The position numbers and the translations under genes are program-made. From positions 1,054,001-1,118,000 of the forward strand of contig NC_081547.1 in the NCBI RefSeq assembly GCF_901000735.1: a stretch of 64,000 bases of DNA, read 5' to 3'. Source of the DNA: Corylus avellana (taxonomy: Eukaryota > Streptophyta > Magnoliopsida > Fagales > Betulaceae). Below are positions 35,145 to 47,764 of the stretch, piece by piece. Positions within the stretch are counted from its first letter, which is position 1; every line of letters begins with the position of its first letter. Under the pieces are notes generated by a model. That model saw only the letters and a program-made list of their open reading frames with translations, was not told the origin of the DNA and ran no database searches.

Positions 35145-38100
35145 TCATCGATGACCACCTGTCCAGGTCACTACTTCCCTGCCTGTTTCTGCGTGCTTCA
35201 AACTCTTACTCAATTCTCGTGCAGTCTGCCAATATAGAAAAGGAAAAACACAGGACCAGAACACTTTTGTTAATATATCTACACAAATCTGGCTCCGGTA
35301 CCTAAAGCACAGTCTCAAATAATTGGGAAACAAACAAGGATGTGAATTTTTTTATCATTTGCAATCTAATTTTCCAGGTAAAAACCATTTAAAGTGTATG
35401 AGTTTCACATAGACAGCAATTCTGAAGTTATACAATGTGAATTCGATACCCTCTCAATGATGCCCTTCCAATGCTAATCCTTACAATCAGGCAGATAGAT
35501 ATGGCACATAACTCTCATAATTTTGAAAGAATACAAGAAATAATCAAAAACCATAATATGACTCTAACACAGATTTAAATGGCCATTGAATTCATCCTAA
35601 CCAAATTTGCACAATATAAATGGTATTTATCAAGATCAGAAATTGATATCAGAGGGTAAATCTGGAGACAATCATTGGAGCAAATCTGCCATCACCCTGC
35701 AGACACTAGCACCCAAAATGTACCGAAATCAAGTTTTTCATAAAATCCAACATGCATAGTGGTCCAGAAGGCTAATCCAAAGTTTTCCATTGCACTGATA
35801 AAAAAAAAATCATAGTGGTTAAGAGACAAGAGGATCACAAAGAGTTTAACAAAGCTGAGAATTTTCCTTTGTCTATCATACAGTGCTTACAACTTGAGAA
35901 TTTCATTGACAGCATAACTATTTTGTCAATAAATTTCTAGTACTTATCCCCAAGAATAACTCATCCGTAAATTTTTTGTAATACGAAATGAAAAAGTAGT
36001 CAGCTAAAACAATTGCCCGTCTGCCACTTCCCCCTATCTGTGTAGCCCCAGATAGGACTGTACAGTTTTACAATGTGCTCATCACTTTCTTACATTCTGA
36101 ACTATGAAAATCCATGGTTCATTGTCCCTCTGGCAGATTGGACTTGCCAAAATAGGCAGATAACTCAGCCCACCCAATGTCCTTGGCTTATAGCTTTTCC
36201 TTTAATTTATTAGGAGTACCAAGTCCTGTTAGGTCCAGTAATAACTCCATGCTCTGTGAGACTGTGATCAAACCAAAAAGAGTTGTAGACATAGAAGAGA
36301 AGATGGTCCAAACACCCTGGAAGTAGATTTTCACACCTTATTCTTCAAAGTAACTAGAGGGGGAAGAGGAAGATAAACCATAGAACTTTTCCGAAATGGA
36401 GATTGTAAAACCTAATGCTGATTTTAGGACTTTGTAACAGGATCTTAATTAGCCTGGCGAACATGTTATGGATCCATAGGAGACTAATAAATTTAGGGTC
36501 TTCTGGCCTAGCCCCTCTATGATGTTTAAAATGGACCATCGTAGATAACAGATAAACGGGTGCTTCTCGATGTGCTAACATTTCAAACTTCTTGATCATA
36601 CAAGATAGTCATGACTACTTGAATCCGCCAGTATGATGAACAGCATTAATGTCATTAGGCATTTGGATAACACAGATTGGCTGGCTAGCCATCATCTCCA
36701 GCATCCACTTAGACTATAGTGTTTAAAATTATTGTCCTCAAGATTGCTTTTCGATTGCATGGCAGCAAGGAATTGTTCCACTTTTACATGGTAAAATTCT
36801 TAAATCTATTTGACTTGAGAGTTTGTTTTCTTTCTTTGGTGTTTTGCTTGTATACATCTCTTTCTTTTCCGCATTAATGAATTATTACCTTATAAAAAAA
36901 ATAAAAATAAATAAAAGATAACTTAGATGATAGTGTCCTACATTAAAAGTGGCTTAACCATTCAAGTTATCAAATACAAAAAGGCTGTCAAATTTATAGA
37001 GCTTGTGTTGCCCACATAACCTAAAAACACCACCGCTGCCCAACAACAGGGAACAAATCATAAAGAATTTACAGCTAAGATGATTGTTATGTCACTGTAC
37101 TTGTCAAAAAAAAAATGATTGTTATGTCACTGCGTAAATTTTCAATTGGGAAAAGCTGGTTCTCAGCAACAGATGAAGGCTCATGAAACATTTTCAGATC
37201 GGAAAAAAAGTACATATTAGTCTTGGAAGGAAAATAGTACAATTTAGATACGATGTAGATGGATATTCCAAAGTAAATATAGAAATGATGGAGACTAATT
37301 GGAAAAAAGAAAGAGAAAACAGGGGGAAAACATCTTCAAGCATTCAAGTTAAGTGAAAACACATAAATCACCAAAGTTTAGTGAAAATGATAAATCTTGC
37401 AATTAATAAAATAATACAATCAATCACAACGAGAATAAAAGGCTATTCTAGCCCAATAACAAGATCAAAAGAAGTTCATAACACTGAGATTAAACTGATT
37501 AGGCAAAATAGTATCAAAATAATCTCAGAATAAATGCATAAACATCAAATCCAAAACTAGTCAGAATTTGAATCATGTGGCAAAGGCTACCCCATTCCCA
37601 ACATCAACCAAGGTAAGGGTTATTAGAAAAGCTTTTTTTAAATGTTTGACCGTAGTCTAGACTCTATAGCAGGTCACGATTCTAACTTAAAAACAACGGA
37701 AACAACAATACATCTGAACTTCCACACCGGATCGAACAAGTTTTGTAACACCCCCGGCCCACTAGGGCTGGCCTGCACAATCTAAGTCCATCACCCTGGG
37801 CTAACCTATGGAATAAACTAGGGCTAAGGTAGGGAATGTTACAAGTTTAATTCCTAGTCCATAATTACCACCCTTCTCTTTCATTCCAAAACTACATTTT
37901 GCCACAAAAGGAATGAAAAGCATTATCCTCTACCTCTTAGTATATGGGGTCGCTGAACAAGCACTTGGACTGTTAAATGAAAACAAAAACTAACAATGCA
38001 ATTCATTCGACTTCCAAATTATAAAAACTCTCATATTGGGAATGAGGGAAACAATGCTAGTTGTGGATTATAGAAATATAGCACCAACCATAAAAATCAA

Positions 38101-38752
38101 TCTCAATCCCCAATGTCGAATAATAATTCAGCTGAAATCCCTAAATTAAGCGCTCAAGCAAGTGACAATCCACAACGCTAAGACGAAGAAGAATGAGAGA
38201 AGAATTACGAACCGTTGATTGGACGGGAGGAGGATCGAGATCAATGGAGCGTACGGACATCTTAGCAATCTCAGTAACGGCAGCCTCTCTGACGCCAGGG
38301 GCGTCGCTGGTCAAATCCTCGTAGGCAGCCTCGAAGGCCTCCTCCCAGAACCTCGGTAATCTGATCCGACGGCTGTTGGTGTACACGTTCCACATGTGCC
38401 TCACCACCTTCTCCCTCTCCTCCATTTCCTGTACCCCAAATCAAATCGATCAAATCCCCCTCAAAGATCCAACCCCAAACACACACGCAAAAAAAACAAA
38501 CAAACAAACACAAATGCTTACGAGGACGTCGAGATCATCGTGGATGGGGCTATCGAAGTCGTCGGAGAGGCGGTTGAGGTTACCGGCGGACCAACGGAGC
38601 GTGACGGTGCCGGTGAACATGGACCACAATGCTAGCAACAAAATGGCCGCCAATGCCCAGAACTTGTACCGGCATTTACCAAATAGACTCGAATCCGAGC
38701 TTTCTTTCTTGGAGTTAGCCGTCGTAGTTGGAAGGACATCGTCATCCTTCAT
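35145..38752 (-). CDS. DUF1195 single-pass membrane protein
   Basis: Three exons (38752-38522, 38428-38213, 35225-35145) join in phase 0 to 175 aa. The start is MKDDDVLP. A single hydrophobic segment lies at about residues 31-52 (FWALAAILLLALWSMFTG), flanked by basic KCRYK, with a cytosolic or lumenal Trp/Arg-rich domain after it: HMWNVYTNSRRIRLPRFW, EEAFEAAYEDLTSD, REAAVTEIAKMSVRSID. The tiny last exon encodes TARELSKSLKHAE and ends TWTGGHR. I match it to the plant DUF1195 family (Arabidopsis At4g36660, from memory), whose function is unknown; the 'polyol transporter' label sometimes seen on it is unsupported by sequence. The last intron is about 3 kb and contains a possible LINE tail. Exon 3 assignment rests on phase, consensus AG and composition, so it is less sure than exons 1-2. 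Confidence 0.82.
36350..36910 (+). mobile_element. Possible 3' fragment of a LINE in the DUF1195 intron
   Basis: The plus strand ends with TTTTGCTTGTATACATCTCT, then TTAATGAATTATTACCTTAT and an A-rich tail at about 36893-36920. This pattern is typical of plant L1-type LINE 3' ends. No reverse transcriptase frame is visible; 5' limit unknown. Confidence 0.35.
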
Positions 38753-39085
38753 TTCGATCAGGTAAACAGCGTTGGAAGTTTTGGGGTTGGATTTCAATAA
38801 TTTGATTCGGTTAAACACAATTTTCTAAATTCAGTGTTGGTCTGAGGTGGACTCTCAGATTTGAAAGGGAAAAAGCGTCCGATGCGAGAGAACTTTTTGC
38901 CGTTTCGGGGAATAGGTGAGAAGCCACTCACTCAATTCTATGTATTATGTATATTATTATGCGGGCCACCGCATTATATTATTATTGATTGCCTTGACTT
39001 TAGTTTTTTTTTTTTTAATGCAGTACAAGGGAAGAAGGAAAAATACACTAAAAACAAAGGCCCATACAGTTAGTTTGACGTATGT

Positions 39086-39141
39086 AAGGATTGAGTTGGC
39101 CCAACTGAATGGGCTCAAGGATTGAGTTGGCCCAACTGAAT
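39086..39141. repeat. Tandem 25-bp duplication
   Basis: Two exact copies of a 25-bp unit beginning AAGGATTGAGTTGGCC (39086-39110 and 39117-39141), separated by GGGCTC. Each holds the palindromic TTGGCCCAA, a GGCCCA-type word found in plant promoters. Confidence 0.85.
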
Positions 39142-39219
39142 CTCAAGAAAAGGCCGTCAGTAAGCAACTATTTGAAGGGATAGTCGAATGGCATAAATTT
39201 TATACAAATTAGTTTATAA

Positions 39220-39666
39220 GAGCATTTTTTATGGAAGAGTCAAACGTTACTTTTATTTAAAATAATTATTTAAATGTTTAAAAAATCTCCTATATTAGAT
39301 TAGCAAAAAAAATGTAAAATAGATATTTGATTGGAATAGCTAAAAAAAAAAGCTAAATGTAGCAGCACTTTTTAAGAAAGCCATTTTATTTTTTATTGTT
39401 TCTCACTTGTTTTCTTTTTTTTCCAAATATTTTCCTACTTTTTCTCTACATGTTTTTTTTTTTCTCAAAACTTTTTCCATTTTTCCTTTTACATGTTCTC
39501 TTTTTTCCAAAACTTTTCTTACTTTTAATAATATTTAAATGATACAGATAAAAATATAGCTAATCGAATGTAGGAGACGTTTAAAAATTCATTAGCTAAA
39601 CTAGATAAAATACATTTTGTAAAGCCATTTTGCATAAAAATTTAGCTCCTCCATTGGGAATGCTCT
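39220..39666. mobile_element. MITE, family A copy 2
   Basis: Starts GAGCATTTTTTATGGAAGAG and ends so that its reverse complement reads AGAGCATTCCCAATGGAGGA. It aligns along its whole length with 19941-20382, in the same orientation. No coding capacity. Confidence 0.8.
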
Positions 39667-39823
39667 CTTACTTTATAAATTAGTTTTTATATGTCTTTTA
39701 AGTATGTACATTTTATTATAAAAAAAAAAAAATACATGTAATTAAAAAATTATATATTTCTCATATTAAGAACACGTCACTTTTAAAAATTGGTTTCTAA
39801 AAAAAAATATATATTGGCTAAAA

Positions 39824-39862
39824 ATTATTGGCAATTTAGCTAATAGCTAAATTGCCAATAAT
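39824..39862. repeat. Perfect 19-bp palindrome with a 1-nt centre
   Basis: ATTATTGGCAATTTAGCTA, one A, then its exact reverse complement. It lies 158 bp beyond MITE copy 2. Possibly a collapsed mobile-element end pair. Confidence 0.85.
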
Positions 39863-40563
39863 TAATTTGCTATTCAAAAGAGAAATTCACTTAAAAAAAA
39901 ATAAATAAATTGGAATGCTACTTTAAAATGAATTAAACCTCAAACCCTCTACGCAATTCTATACTTTACTTAAATATACTTTTTTATTTTTTATTCTCTC
40001 AAGCATAAAAAATTAAATAACATTTTTTGGCTATTGATATTTAAAGAGCTTTATTGACAAAATTTTAAAGAAAAATCAAATTCAAAGAATCCTCTAAGAC
40101 TAAATTTACTATCTAGACATGTTTCTATTTGTTTGTAGCGAACCGTTCAAATTGTATGAACAATGTGTACGTACAAAGCATACATTATAATATTTTGGGA
40201 ATAATAAATATGATGCTTAAGAGTAAACCAATGAGAAACTCATATTCCCAAAAATATTATCACATTCCTAATTATTTTCAAATGTGGTAATAATCACATT
40301 CCTAAAAATCCAAATTTCCAAACATTACATTCTTAGAAATGTGGATGCAATGCAAACATTAACAAACACAAAATAATTGTTTAAACAAAAAATAAAAACC
40401 ACCATTTAAAAAGTATTAACAAAAAGTTAAATGACTTATTAAATCATTAATTAGTTATCCTAAAACCTTAAGCGGATAAAAAATTATTAATTTAACCATT
40501 TAATTAATATTATAAACAAAAGTATTTACACTTTTTTTTTTTTTTTTGTTCACTTAATACTCC

Positions 40564-43152
40564 TCAATTACCGAATACATTAATATTTTCTTTATTTTCT
40601 AGATCAGCAGGCGGCATAAAGCTTTCCATTGTCAAACCCCATATGTTGAAATCCACCTCTTCAATTTTCCACGTCTCTTCCAACTCCCTCTTGTGGTTGG
40701 CAGAATGCTCCCCATATCTGAAAACTGTGACGTGGGTCTTGCCGCTATGCGCAATATTTACACCATCGACATATTTATAATCCTCCATCACCGACTCCGT
40801 GCTCGTCTCCCAGAAAACGTCTTCGTCCCCTCTGGTTTTCATCCTGAGTAGCCTCGAGTCCTCAAATTGAATCAGGAGGCCGGAGCGTTGGCTGAAGTAG
40901 CCCCATATTGTGTGGTGGATGATATCGTAGTTTGGACCGCTTTGGGCCTCGCGAATTGCTGGGCTCGTCTCTAGCTTCAGAATGAAGCAATCCTCATCGT
41001 TTATTATCCTCTCTCCAATACACAGTGCATCTATAAATAAGTTGGCTGTGGCCCTTGGGTCCAATCCCTGCCCCAAAAAAAAAAAAAAAAACTCTAGTAA
41101 TATTATTGTAATAACCGACAACGAGCGAAGAAATGGATGGATTTGAATCTTCATCAATTTATTGTCTTGATTGCCCGCAAATATGAAAGAGTTTTTATAA
41201 AGTTAGTGTCAAGCAATTGGGTGGGTGGCTTAAAATTTGCTTGGTAGGTGAGTTTTATATAAGCTTTCTCACAATTATTTTCCGAATTGCTAGCAATTCA
41301 ACAACAAAATTGTTGTCAATTTCTAATTAAAGGTTTGAAATTTTCTGTTTGAATTTAATAAAATTCTTACAATTGTGAGAGACTCAATATCTCTTTTGTT
41401 GAGTTGTCTGAGTACCTGTTTGGGCATATGGACCTTAAGTGAGCCCCATCAGGGATTTTCACAATTGCAGAAAATTCTTGAGATTCCAATAATAAGAAAT
41501 TATAAGGAATCCCGATTTATGGTAAAATTCCCCAACGTATTGACTTAATTTTCCCATAGATTTGCAATTGTAGCCAATTGTCAATTCTTTTTTTTTTTTT
41601 TTGGTTCCTTTAAATTTAATGGGGAAAGATTTTGGGTTTTATCTAAAAGAGAGGGATGGTTGTTCTCATTCTATACTCTAATCATCTAATGATGTCGTTT
41701 GATATGGAAGAGAAAACGACTATGTATATATATATAACAAGAGTATTGTTAATTAGGAGTTGTACAAATTTTATTACAAATTTGTTATAAACTAATGTAA
41801 TTATATCACTTTAGTTACTAAATAATTAAATTTATTTTATTATTTTTCCTCTTTGAAGAGATGTATAGATATTGATCACGTATACTAAGCTAGACATGCA
41901 AGATCGTAGCTAGAAGAAGAAGGTAAATTATTTGGTAAGATAGATAAACCTGTAGAAAACGGCGCAAGGGTCTGGGTGGACCTTTTGAAATGGGTGTGAG
42001 TTGATTAGAGGAATGCCGCCATGAAACCTTTCCATTGCTTCCACAGCTTACCTTGCAGCCGGAGACGACAAGCTCTAAGCACCACAAGTCCGGATTCTTC
42101 TGCCAAAGCACAAATCCGCCAACCTCCTGGGTGCTCTTTTTCACCTCTATACTCTCGTACTTCCCTTGGTGAAAATCCGACGCTCTTATCTTCACCTGCC
42201 CGGTCACACACATGCTTCCCACTGAGTTTAATGCCGGTTGCCCTCCCGTTGCTGCTGTGTACTGTTGAACGATATATTTAGCCGTTGAAGCTTCCTGTAC
42301 GTAAGAACAACAAGCAACCACGATATATATTTATATATGGGTTTTTCCTTACGGATAAGATCAGCATAAAAACAGCAACTCTCAAGACGAATTTTACTAC
42401 GTTGATGTTTCATCTGATGGCTTCTTCATAAATTATTTGTGTCTAATTTATTAGCCTATACATAAAATAGTTTTCAAGTGATATAAACAAAAATAATAAA
42501 GTTTACATAGAGAAACTATATTGTAATTGAATCTCAATTTTGTTGAAATGACAAGTTCATTGTCACAGGTTTCGATTTGAAAAATTGACTTACAGGTTTT
42601 CTTTGGTTTTTTTTTTTTTTAATCAATTGACCTTAAACTTGGTTTATTAATTATCTCAAAAGATTAAGCTAATTGAATAATTTAATTAATTAGTATTTTA
42701 ACAATTCCTTGAAGTATGGATTCAAATCCCTCCTAAACAAATAAGGTTTGACAAGTAGAGTATTTAATTAAAATTAAAATTACCGAATAATACTAGTGAT
42801 GATCTTTTTATTATCTCAAAATTAATGCAAAATAAAGAAAGATATATATACATTAAACTCTTACAATGGAACAATCTTTGACAGGGCGGTGGATTGAGTG
42901 TCCCAGTTGGACCTGAAGGGGGATGAGTGGGGATCCGACAAGGTAAAGGAGGAAACGTAGCTCGTTAAAGCGTCCGGCAATGACCGGCGAAGACCATTTG
43001 TCGGAAGTTTGAGCTCTCATCCACGTGAGCATGTTTTGCCACCGTAATGTTACGTTAGTCCCCATGCTTGTGAACATTTCTTCTGGTATAGGGACCTCAA
43101 GAACCGTCTCGAGGCCATCTTCTCGATCGATATTCGGACAAAGTCTCCTCAT
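40564..43152 (-). CDS. DUF620 family protein
   Basis: Three exons (43152-42865, 42294-41950, 41067-40564) join in phase 0 to 378 aa. The start is MRRLCPNIDREDGLETVLEV. Family-type blocks are MLTWMRAQTSDKWSSP, ASTAKYIVQQYTAATGGQPA, SMCVTGQVK, GGFVLWQKNPDLWCLELV, VSWRHSSNQ, GPPRPLRRFLQGLDPRATA, CIGERIINDEDCFILKLET, IWGYFSQRSGLLIQFEDSRL and TVFRYGEHSANH. DUF620 proteins (for example Arabidopsis At5g05840 and At1g27690, from memory) are plant-specific and of unknown biochemical role; the fold suggests a lipid- or ligand-binding barrel, but that is inference. No signal peptide or TM segment is seen. It sits between the DUF1195 gene and the transporter array on the same strand. Confidence 0.9.
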
Positions 43153-43199
43153 GATCGAAAGAATGAGTTGGTACGTAGGAGAGGCAATAAGAAGGGGGA

Positions 43200-45335
43200 A
43201 GAGAAAAAGAGAGAGAGAGAGGGGGTTAGATCAATCAAAGGCTTAAAGGTACGCCTTTCTCCCTCAGGGAAAAAAGAGGGGCCACGAGGGAAAATGGGAA
43301 TGAGAGGATGGGGTGGGTGTGAATTTGCCTTAAGGCTCTCCTTTCTTTTAGGTGTCGTGTGGGCAAAATCAATAGAAGAATTTGATTGGTCCACTGGGCA
43401 ACTCAGCCTTTACTGTGGTTGCATTCACGTTCTGATCTGCAATTTTTTTTTTTTTTTTTTTTCTCTCTTTGCTTTGTTTTTATTTTATTTTATTTTATTT
43501 TTTCTTTGTTTATTTCAACTTAAAATATTTTCTGAAAAATCATTTTTTTATTAGCATGGAAAATTATTTTTAACTTTTCATTAAATAGTTTTCTTTTTTT
43601 AAATCGTAAACTATTTTTTGAATTTAAGCTTCTTCTTATACACATCCTCTTACATTTTATTTTTTATCACCGTTGGAAGATGTCAGCTGCCACTGGAATC
43701 CGCCAACTGCCAAGGATCGTCGCCCGCTATCACTGATTTATGAACAAAATGCTGAAAAAATGATTTTTGATGAGCCTTAATTAAAAAAAAAAAAAAAAAA
43801 TCCTTTTTTTATTCTCTCTATTTTAGTTTCTCACTTTTTCAAAGCACCTATATATACTTTTTTTTTTTTTTTTTCATTTGATAGGCATCATCTATTTTTA
43901 GGCTAAAGTAAGTAGCTAGCCAGATGCAACTACTTTTACCACCCAAATTTGCATTCCATTTAGCCATATTTAGCACATGATTGGCTACTAGGCATCCAAT
44001 ATCATAAATTCAAATTGGTAGATGGACCCTTCGCCCATCAAGATGGATCAAGCTCAACTCTGGTTACAAGTTCTTTCAGTTTTACAAGCCCAATCAAGGG
44101 GGAATAGGTTCTCGGTTTAGATATTGTTTTGTTATTTTTTGCGATATATATATATATATATATAGTGTCGTGTTATTTAAAAACATTAAATGACATAAAA
44201 ATATATATAATTAAATTTGTAAAATTTAATATGTACCTTGAAATAAAAAAGATCCTTAATTATGCGGACCGAGTCACCGTTGTTTGGTGTAAATTTAGAT
44301 CTAATATTACTTTCTTTCTTTTTTAAAGTTAGATGTAATTAGAGGTAAGTTGCTAATTTCCTAGTTCTGTTTAAGATAATATTTGGAAAAAAAAAGAAAA
44401 AAAAAAACTAGTTTTTTTTTTTTTTTTGGATCAATATTATTTTCCTGTAATTACAACATTATGTGGTCATCGTTTTTTTTTTTTTTAAGAAAAAAAAAAA
44501 AGAAATTGAAAATTTGTGTAGAGATAAACGTTAAATTCTAGTAATTGAACTTATCTTTGACTAAAACTGTGCATATAGAATCAGAGATAAAGTGGGGGAA
44601 ATGCAATGAAGGGGGTGATGCTGTTTTCTTTATTTTTTATTTTTGGTTCTTTTTCTGTTTGTGCGTGTCGTGGGCATGATTTATAGCTCCATCTGATTGA
44701 TTAATTTTCTATATTAAGGCCCAACCCATTTGTGATTTCTTTTTATTTGCTTCTTAACAGGCTGATCTCAGGACTAAAGCCCAAAAGTGTGCCCAGAAAA
44801 GCAATCAAGTGGTCTATGAACCATTCGTGGCCGCATTCTAAATTGGCCGTCAATTCTTTCTTTCATCGGATTAAGAGCGAGAAAAACTCTTATTTATAAT
44901 TTACTTATTTATTTCATTTATTTGAATAGAAAAAAGATGATACCACAGTCTAGCTAGCCGAAGAAATATTAAAATATTAATTAAACAGTTAAATTTATAA
45001 TTTAAAATTTCAAAAATAATTGGTGATTTAATAGAAAGGATGATGTAGCGGACTATATATATATATACACCCAAAAGGGCATAAAAAATAAAAAATAAAA
45101 AAAATCCACCTCACCATAACGATTCGCTAGTCATCATCTTTGGAAAATGTCACAACTTTGATGAATAAAAGTATAGAGCAAGGTGTCACAAAAGAGGGTC
45201 CATGCATTTAATTGAAGGTAATTTCTGCACTAGGTTTTATAGAAAGCAATATTGGGATATCATATACATTTTAATAGGGGTCTCACAAGCCTTCTGTGAA
45301 AGGTTTGTTTATATATATAAACATATGTACATAAA
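43200..45335. other. Intergenic region
   Basis: No gene. It begins with a GA-rich probable DUF620 leader, then many poly-T/A runs and a short (TA)n at about 44145-44163. The last 100-300 bp are probably 3'-UTR of the first transporter. Confidence 0.5.
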
Positions 45336-45339
45336 ACTT

Positions 45340-47595
45340 CTATTGGTACTGATGCCTCATGGGCTGAGATTCTATGGCAACTTCCTTCTCCTTTTTCCCA
45401 AAGAGCACCTCAATCTCTTCCAAAGTCTTCCCCTTGGTCTCTGGCAAGAAGAAATAGAAGAACACCATAGACAACATACCAAGGCCACAAAACATGAAGG
45501 CGGCTCCGCCCATTGTCATTGCTTTGTAAATTGAAATGAAACTAAACGAAACCGTTGCATTCATGAGACGATTCACAGCCACCCCAATGCCAACGCCAAG
45601 CGCCCTCACCCTGAGGGGGAATATCTCGGAGAGATACACCCACGCGATGGGCCCAATCCCCATAGAAAAGAAGGCAACAAATGTATAGACGGCAATAATG
45701 CTGACGATCAGCGCCCACATCAGCTTCTCTTTTGTGTTCTCCACCATGGTGAGGGCAAACCCTAATACTGCTAAGGCTATAACCATACCCGATGTGCCTA
45801 TCATCAACAGTGGCTTCCTTCCAACTCTGTCAAGAAGAAACGTAGCCACAGATATAAACACCGTCTTCGTTATCCCTACCCCGACAGTTGCAAGCAAGAG
45901 CTTTTTCTTGCTGTGGACTCCGGCTGCCTTGAAGATTCTTGGACTGTATAACAGAATCGCCTCAATGCCCGTTGCGTGGTCGAAGAAATGAAGTCCAACT
46001 GCTGCGAATAAAATCCATCGGACGGAGGGTGTAGGCCTTAGCAACAGCTCTTTCCAAGCTCCTCCGCCCTGTTCCTCGTTGGAACGCTTTACAAAATCGC
46101 CTGTGGTGTTTTCATCGATCCCTGCTGCAGCTTTGATGTCCTTGAACCGCATCTCGGCTTCTTCTTCACTGCTGCATATCTTCAACAACATTTTCTTGGC
46201 TTCACCTGTTAGAATATAAGAGATCCATGTTTTAACATAGTTATAGCATTCTCGTCCTGAAGCTTTCTACTCTATTTTAAACTTAATTTTATCAAAAAAA
46301 GCTCTTCAAATACCAAGTTTAAAAAAGTGAAAGCTATTTAGTTTTTTAATCTTATATATTCATTTTCCTCTCATCTATCTAAAACAAAAAAATAATTAAA
46401 AAAATAAGAAAATAATAATATTTAACTAGAATATAGAAAGATACAGAGAATTTGATATTTGAATCATTTTAAAATTGACTCTTTAAATTTAAAAATATAA
46501 ATTTTTCTCTTCAAATTTAACTTTTATTTAAAGATTAAGTTCAATATGGCTGCTCTTACAAAGCATAAGTCTTCAATTTAAACCTTATTTTTTTCATTTA
46601 CTTTTATTTTTAATTAAATATTCCACATGTTAAGCTCTCTTATTATTATTTTTTTTATAAAAAAAAAAAAACAAAACAAAAGGGCCTTTCATTGCTGCTG
46701 GTGGGGTTTTACGCATTTTCCATAAATTATTAAATTATGTTTTTGTATGAGATTTAAGTTTTTAGAATTATAAGTACCTAAACGGCCTTTCATTGTAAGC
46801 CACCTGGGAGACTCAGGCATTTTGAGGATGCCTATAGCCAAGCCAAGCGAAGGGATTGCTGCAACACCAAGCATCATCCTCCATCCAAGTGTCAGACTCA
46901 GTTTGGCGAAGAAGAAGTTTGAGACATAGCCAAGTAAGATGCCAAAGCTAATGGCCATGTCCGGAAGGGAGGTCAGGAAACCGCGGGATTTAGGAGGAGA
47001 AATCTCCGCAGTGTAAACAGGTGCAATCATAAGTGCAAAGCCGACGCCAATCCCAGCAATGCACCTTCCGGAAAGTAGTACCGGATAGTTCGGGGAATAG
47101 CCCATCAGAACCGAGCCGACCAAGAAAACTATGGCGGCCGCAACAATTGTGTAACGACGACCGATATAATCTGAGAGTCTCCCGGCTATAAGTGAACCCA
47201 CCAGGGCGCATAGGTTTAGGATTGCGGCGAGGACTGACACTTGGATGTCATTGATTTTGAGATCTTCTTCTATGAATATCATAGCACCACTCATAACACC
47301 AGTATCTGTATATCAAAGAAGGAGAAAGATTAATTAATATTTTTATCAGAATATATATAATTCAAGTTGTTGCATGTCATGATGGAAAACTTTGGTTTTG
47401 ATTAAAAGACATCGATCATATATAGTTTTCGTCCGACCACTATAGACAAGCAGTCTGATGAGCACTGAATATTATGGAGAAAGAGAACTCACCATAACCA
47501 AATATTATGGAGATCATAGAGATAACTATAGTACAGGAAAGAGCATATTTGTTCATCTTTTCTTCATCACCCTTTTCCCTTGCTCCCGCAGTCAT
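45340..47595 (-). CDS. PLT: Polyol/monosaccharide-H+ symporter, copy 1
   Basis: PLT transporters are 12-TM major-facilitator sugar porters that import polyols (mannitol, sorbitol, xylitol, inositol) and some sugars with protons across the plasma membrane. Exons 47595-47493, 47305-46778 and 46205-45340 join in frame to 498 aa. Motifs: FGYDTGVMSGA in TM1, GRLSDYIGRR between TM2 and TM3, PESPRWL after TM6, DHATGIEAILLYSPRIF in TM7, DRVGRKPLL between TM8 and TM9, and PETKGKTLEEIE after TM12. These are all intact, so it should be functional. It differs from copy 2 in having an extra 572-bp intron after the GRLG codon. Where copy 2 has HFFEHATG it has HFFDHATG, and DRVGRKP replaces DRVGRRR. Substrate cannot be told from sequence. 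Confidence 0.95.
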
Positions 47596-47758
47596 TGCAG
47601 CTGGTTAGAGAGGCAATTGAATAAAGATAGAGGGATTGGAATAATATTGAAAAGATTGGTGCCCTTTGTCGAGGTAAATAACAGGGAATATATATGATCA
47701 GGGGGAGTGGGAATTTTCAGAGGGAGGTTTGATGGACAATTTCCTAAGGCTCTCCCTC

Positions 47759-47764
47759 TTTATA
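47759..47764 (-). promoter_or_regulatory. Probable TATA box of transporter copy 1
   Basis: The minus strand reads GCTATAAAGAGGG, about 165 bp upstream of the ATG. Confidence 0.5.

Larger units (their letters stand above)
38760..40560. other. Intergenic region with a MITE and palindrome
   Basis: No gene. It contains a 25-bp tandem duplication at 39086-39141, MITE family A copy 2 at 39220-39666, a perfect palindrome at 39824-39862, and an inverted repeat of AATATTTTGGGAATA around 40190-40256. Confidence 0.55.

Noticed and set aside
37741..37855. Segment bounded by GTAACACCCCC and GGGAATGTTAC
   Set aside because: Only very short imperfect inverted ends; insufficient to call an element.
45202..45534. 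Plus-strand open frame overlapping the transporter 3' end
   Set aside because: Shadow of copy 1; no domain.
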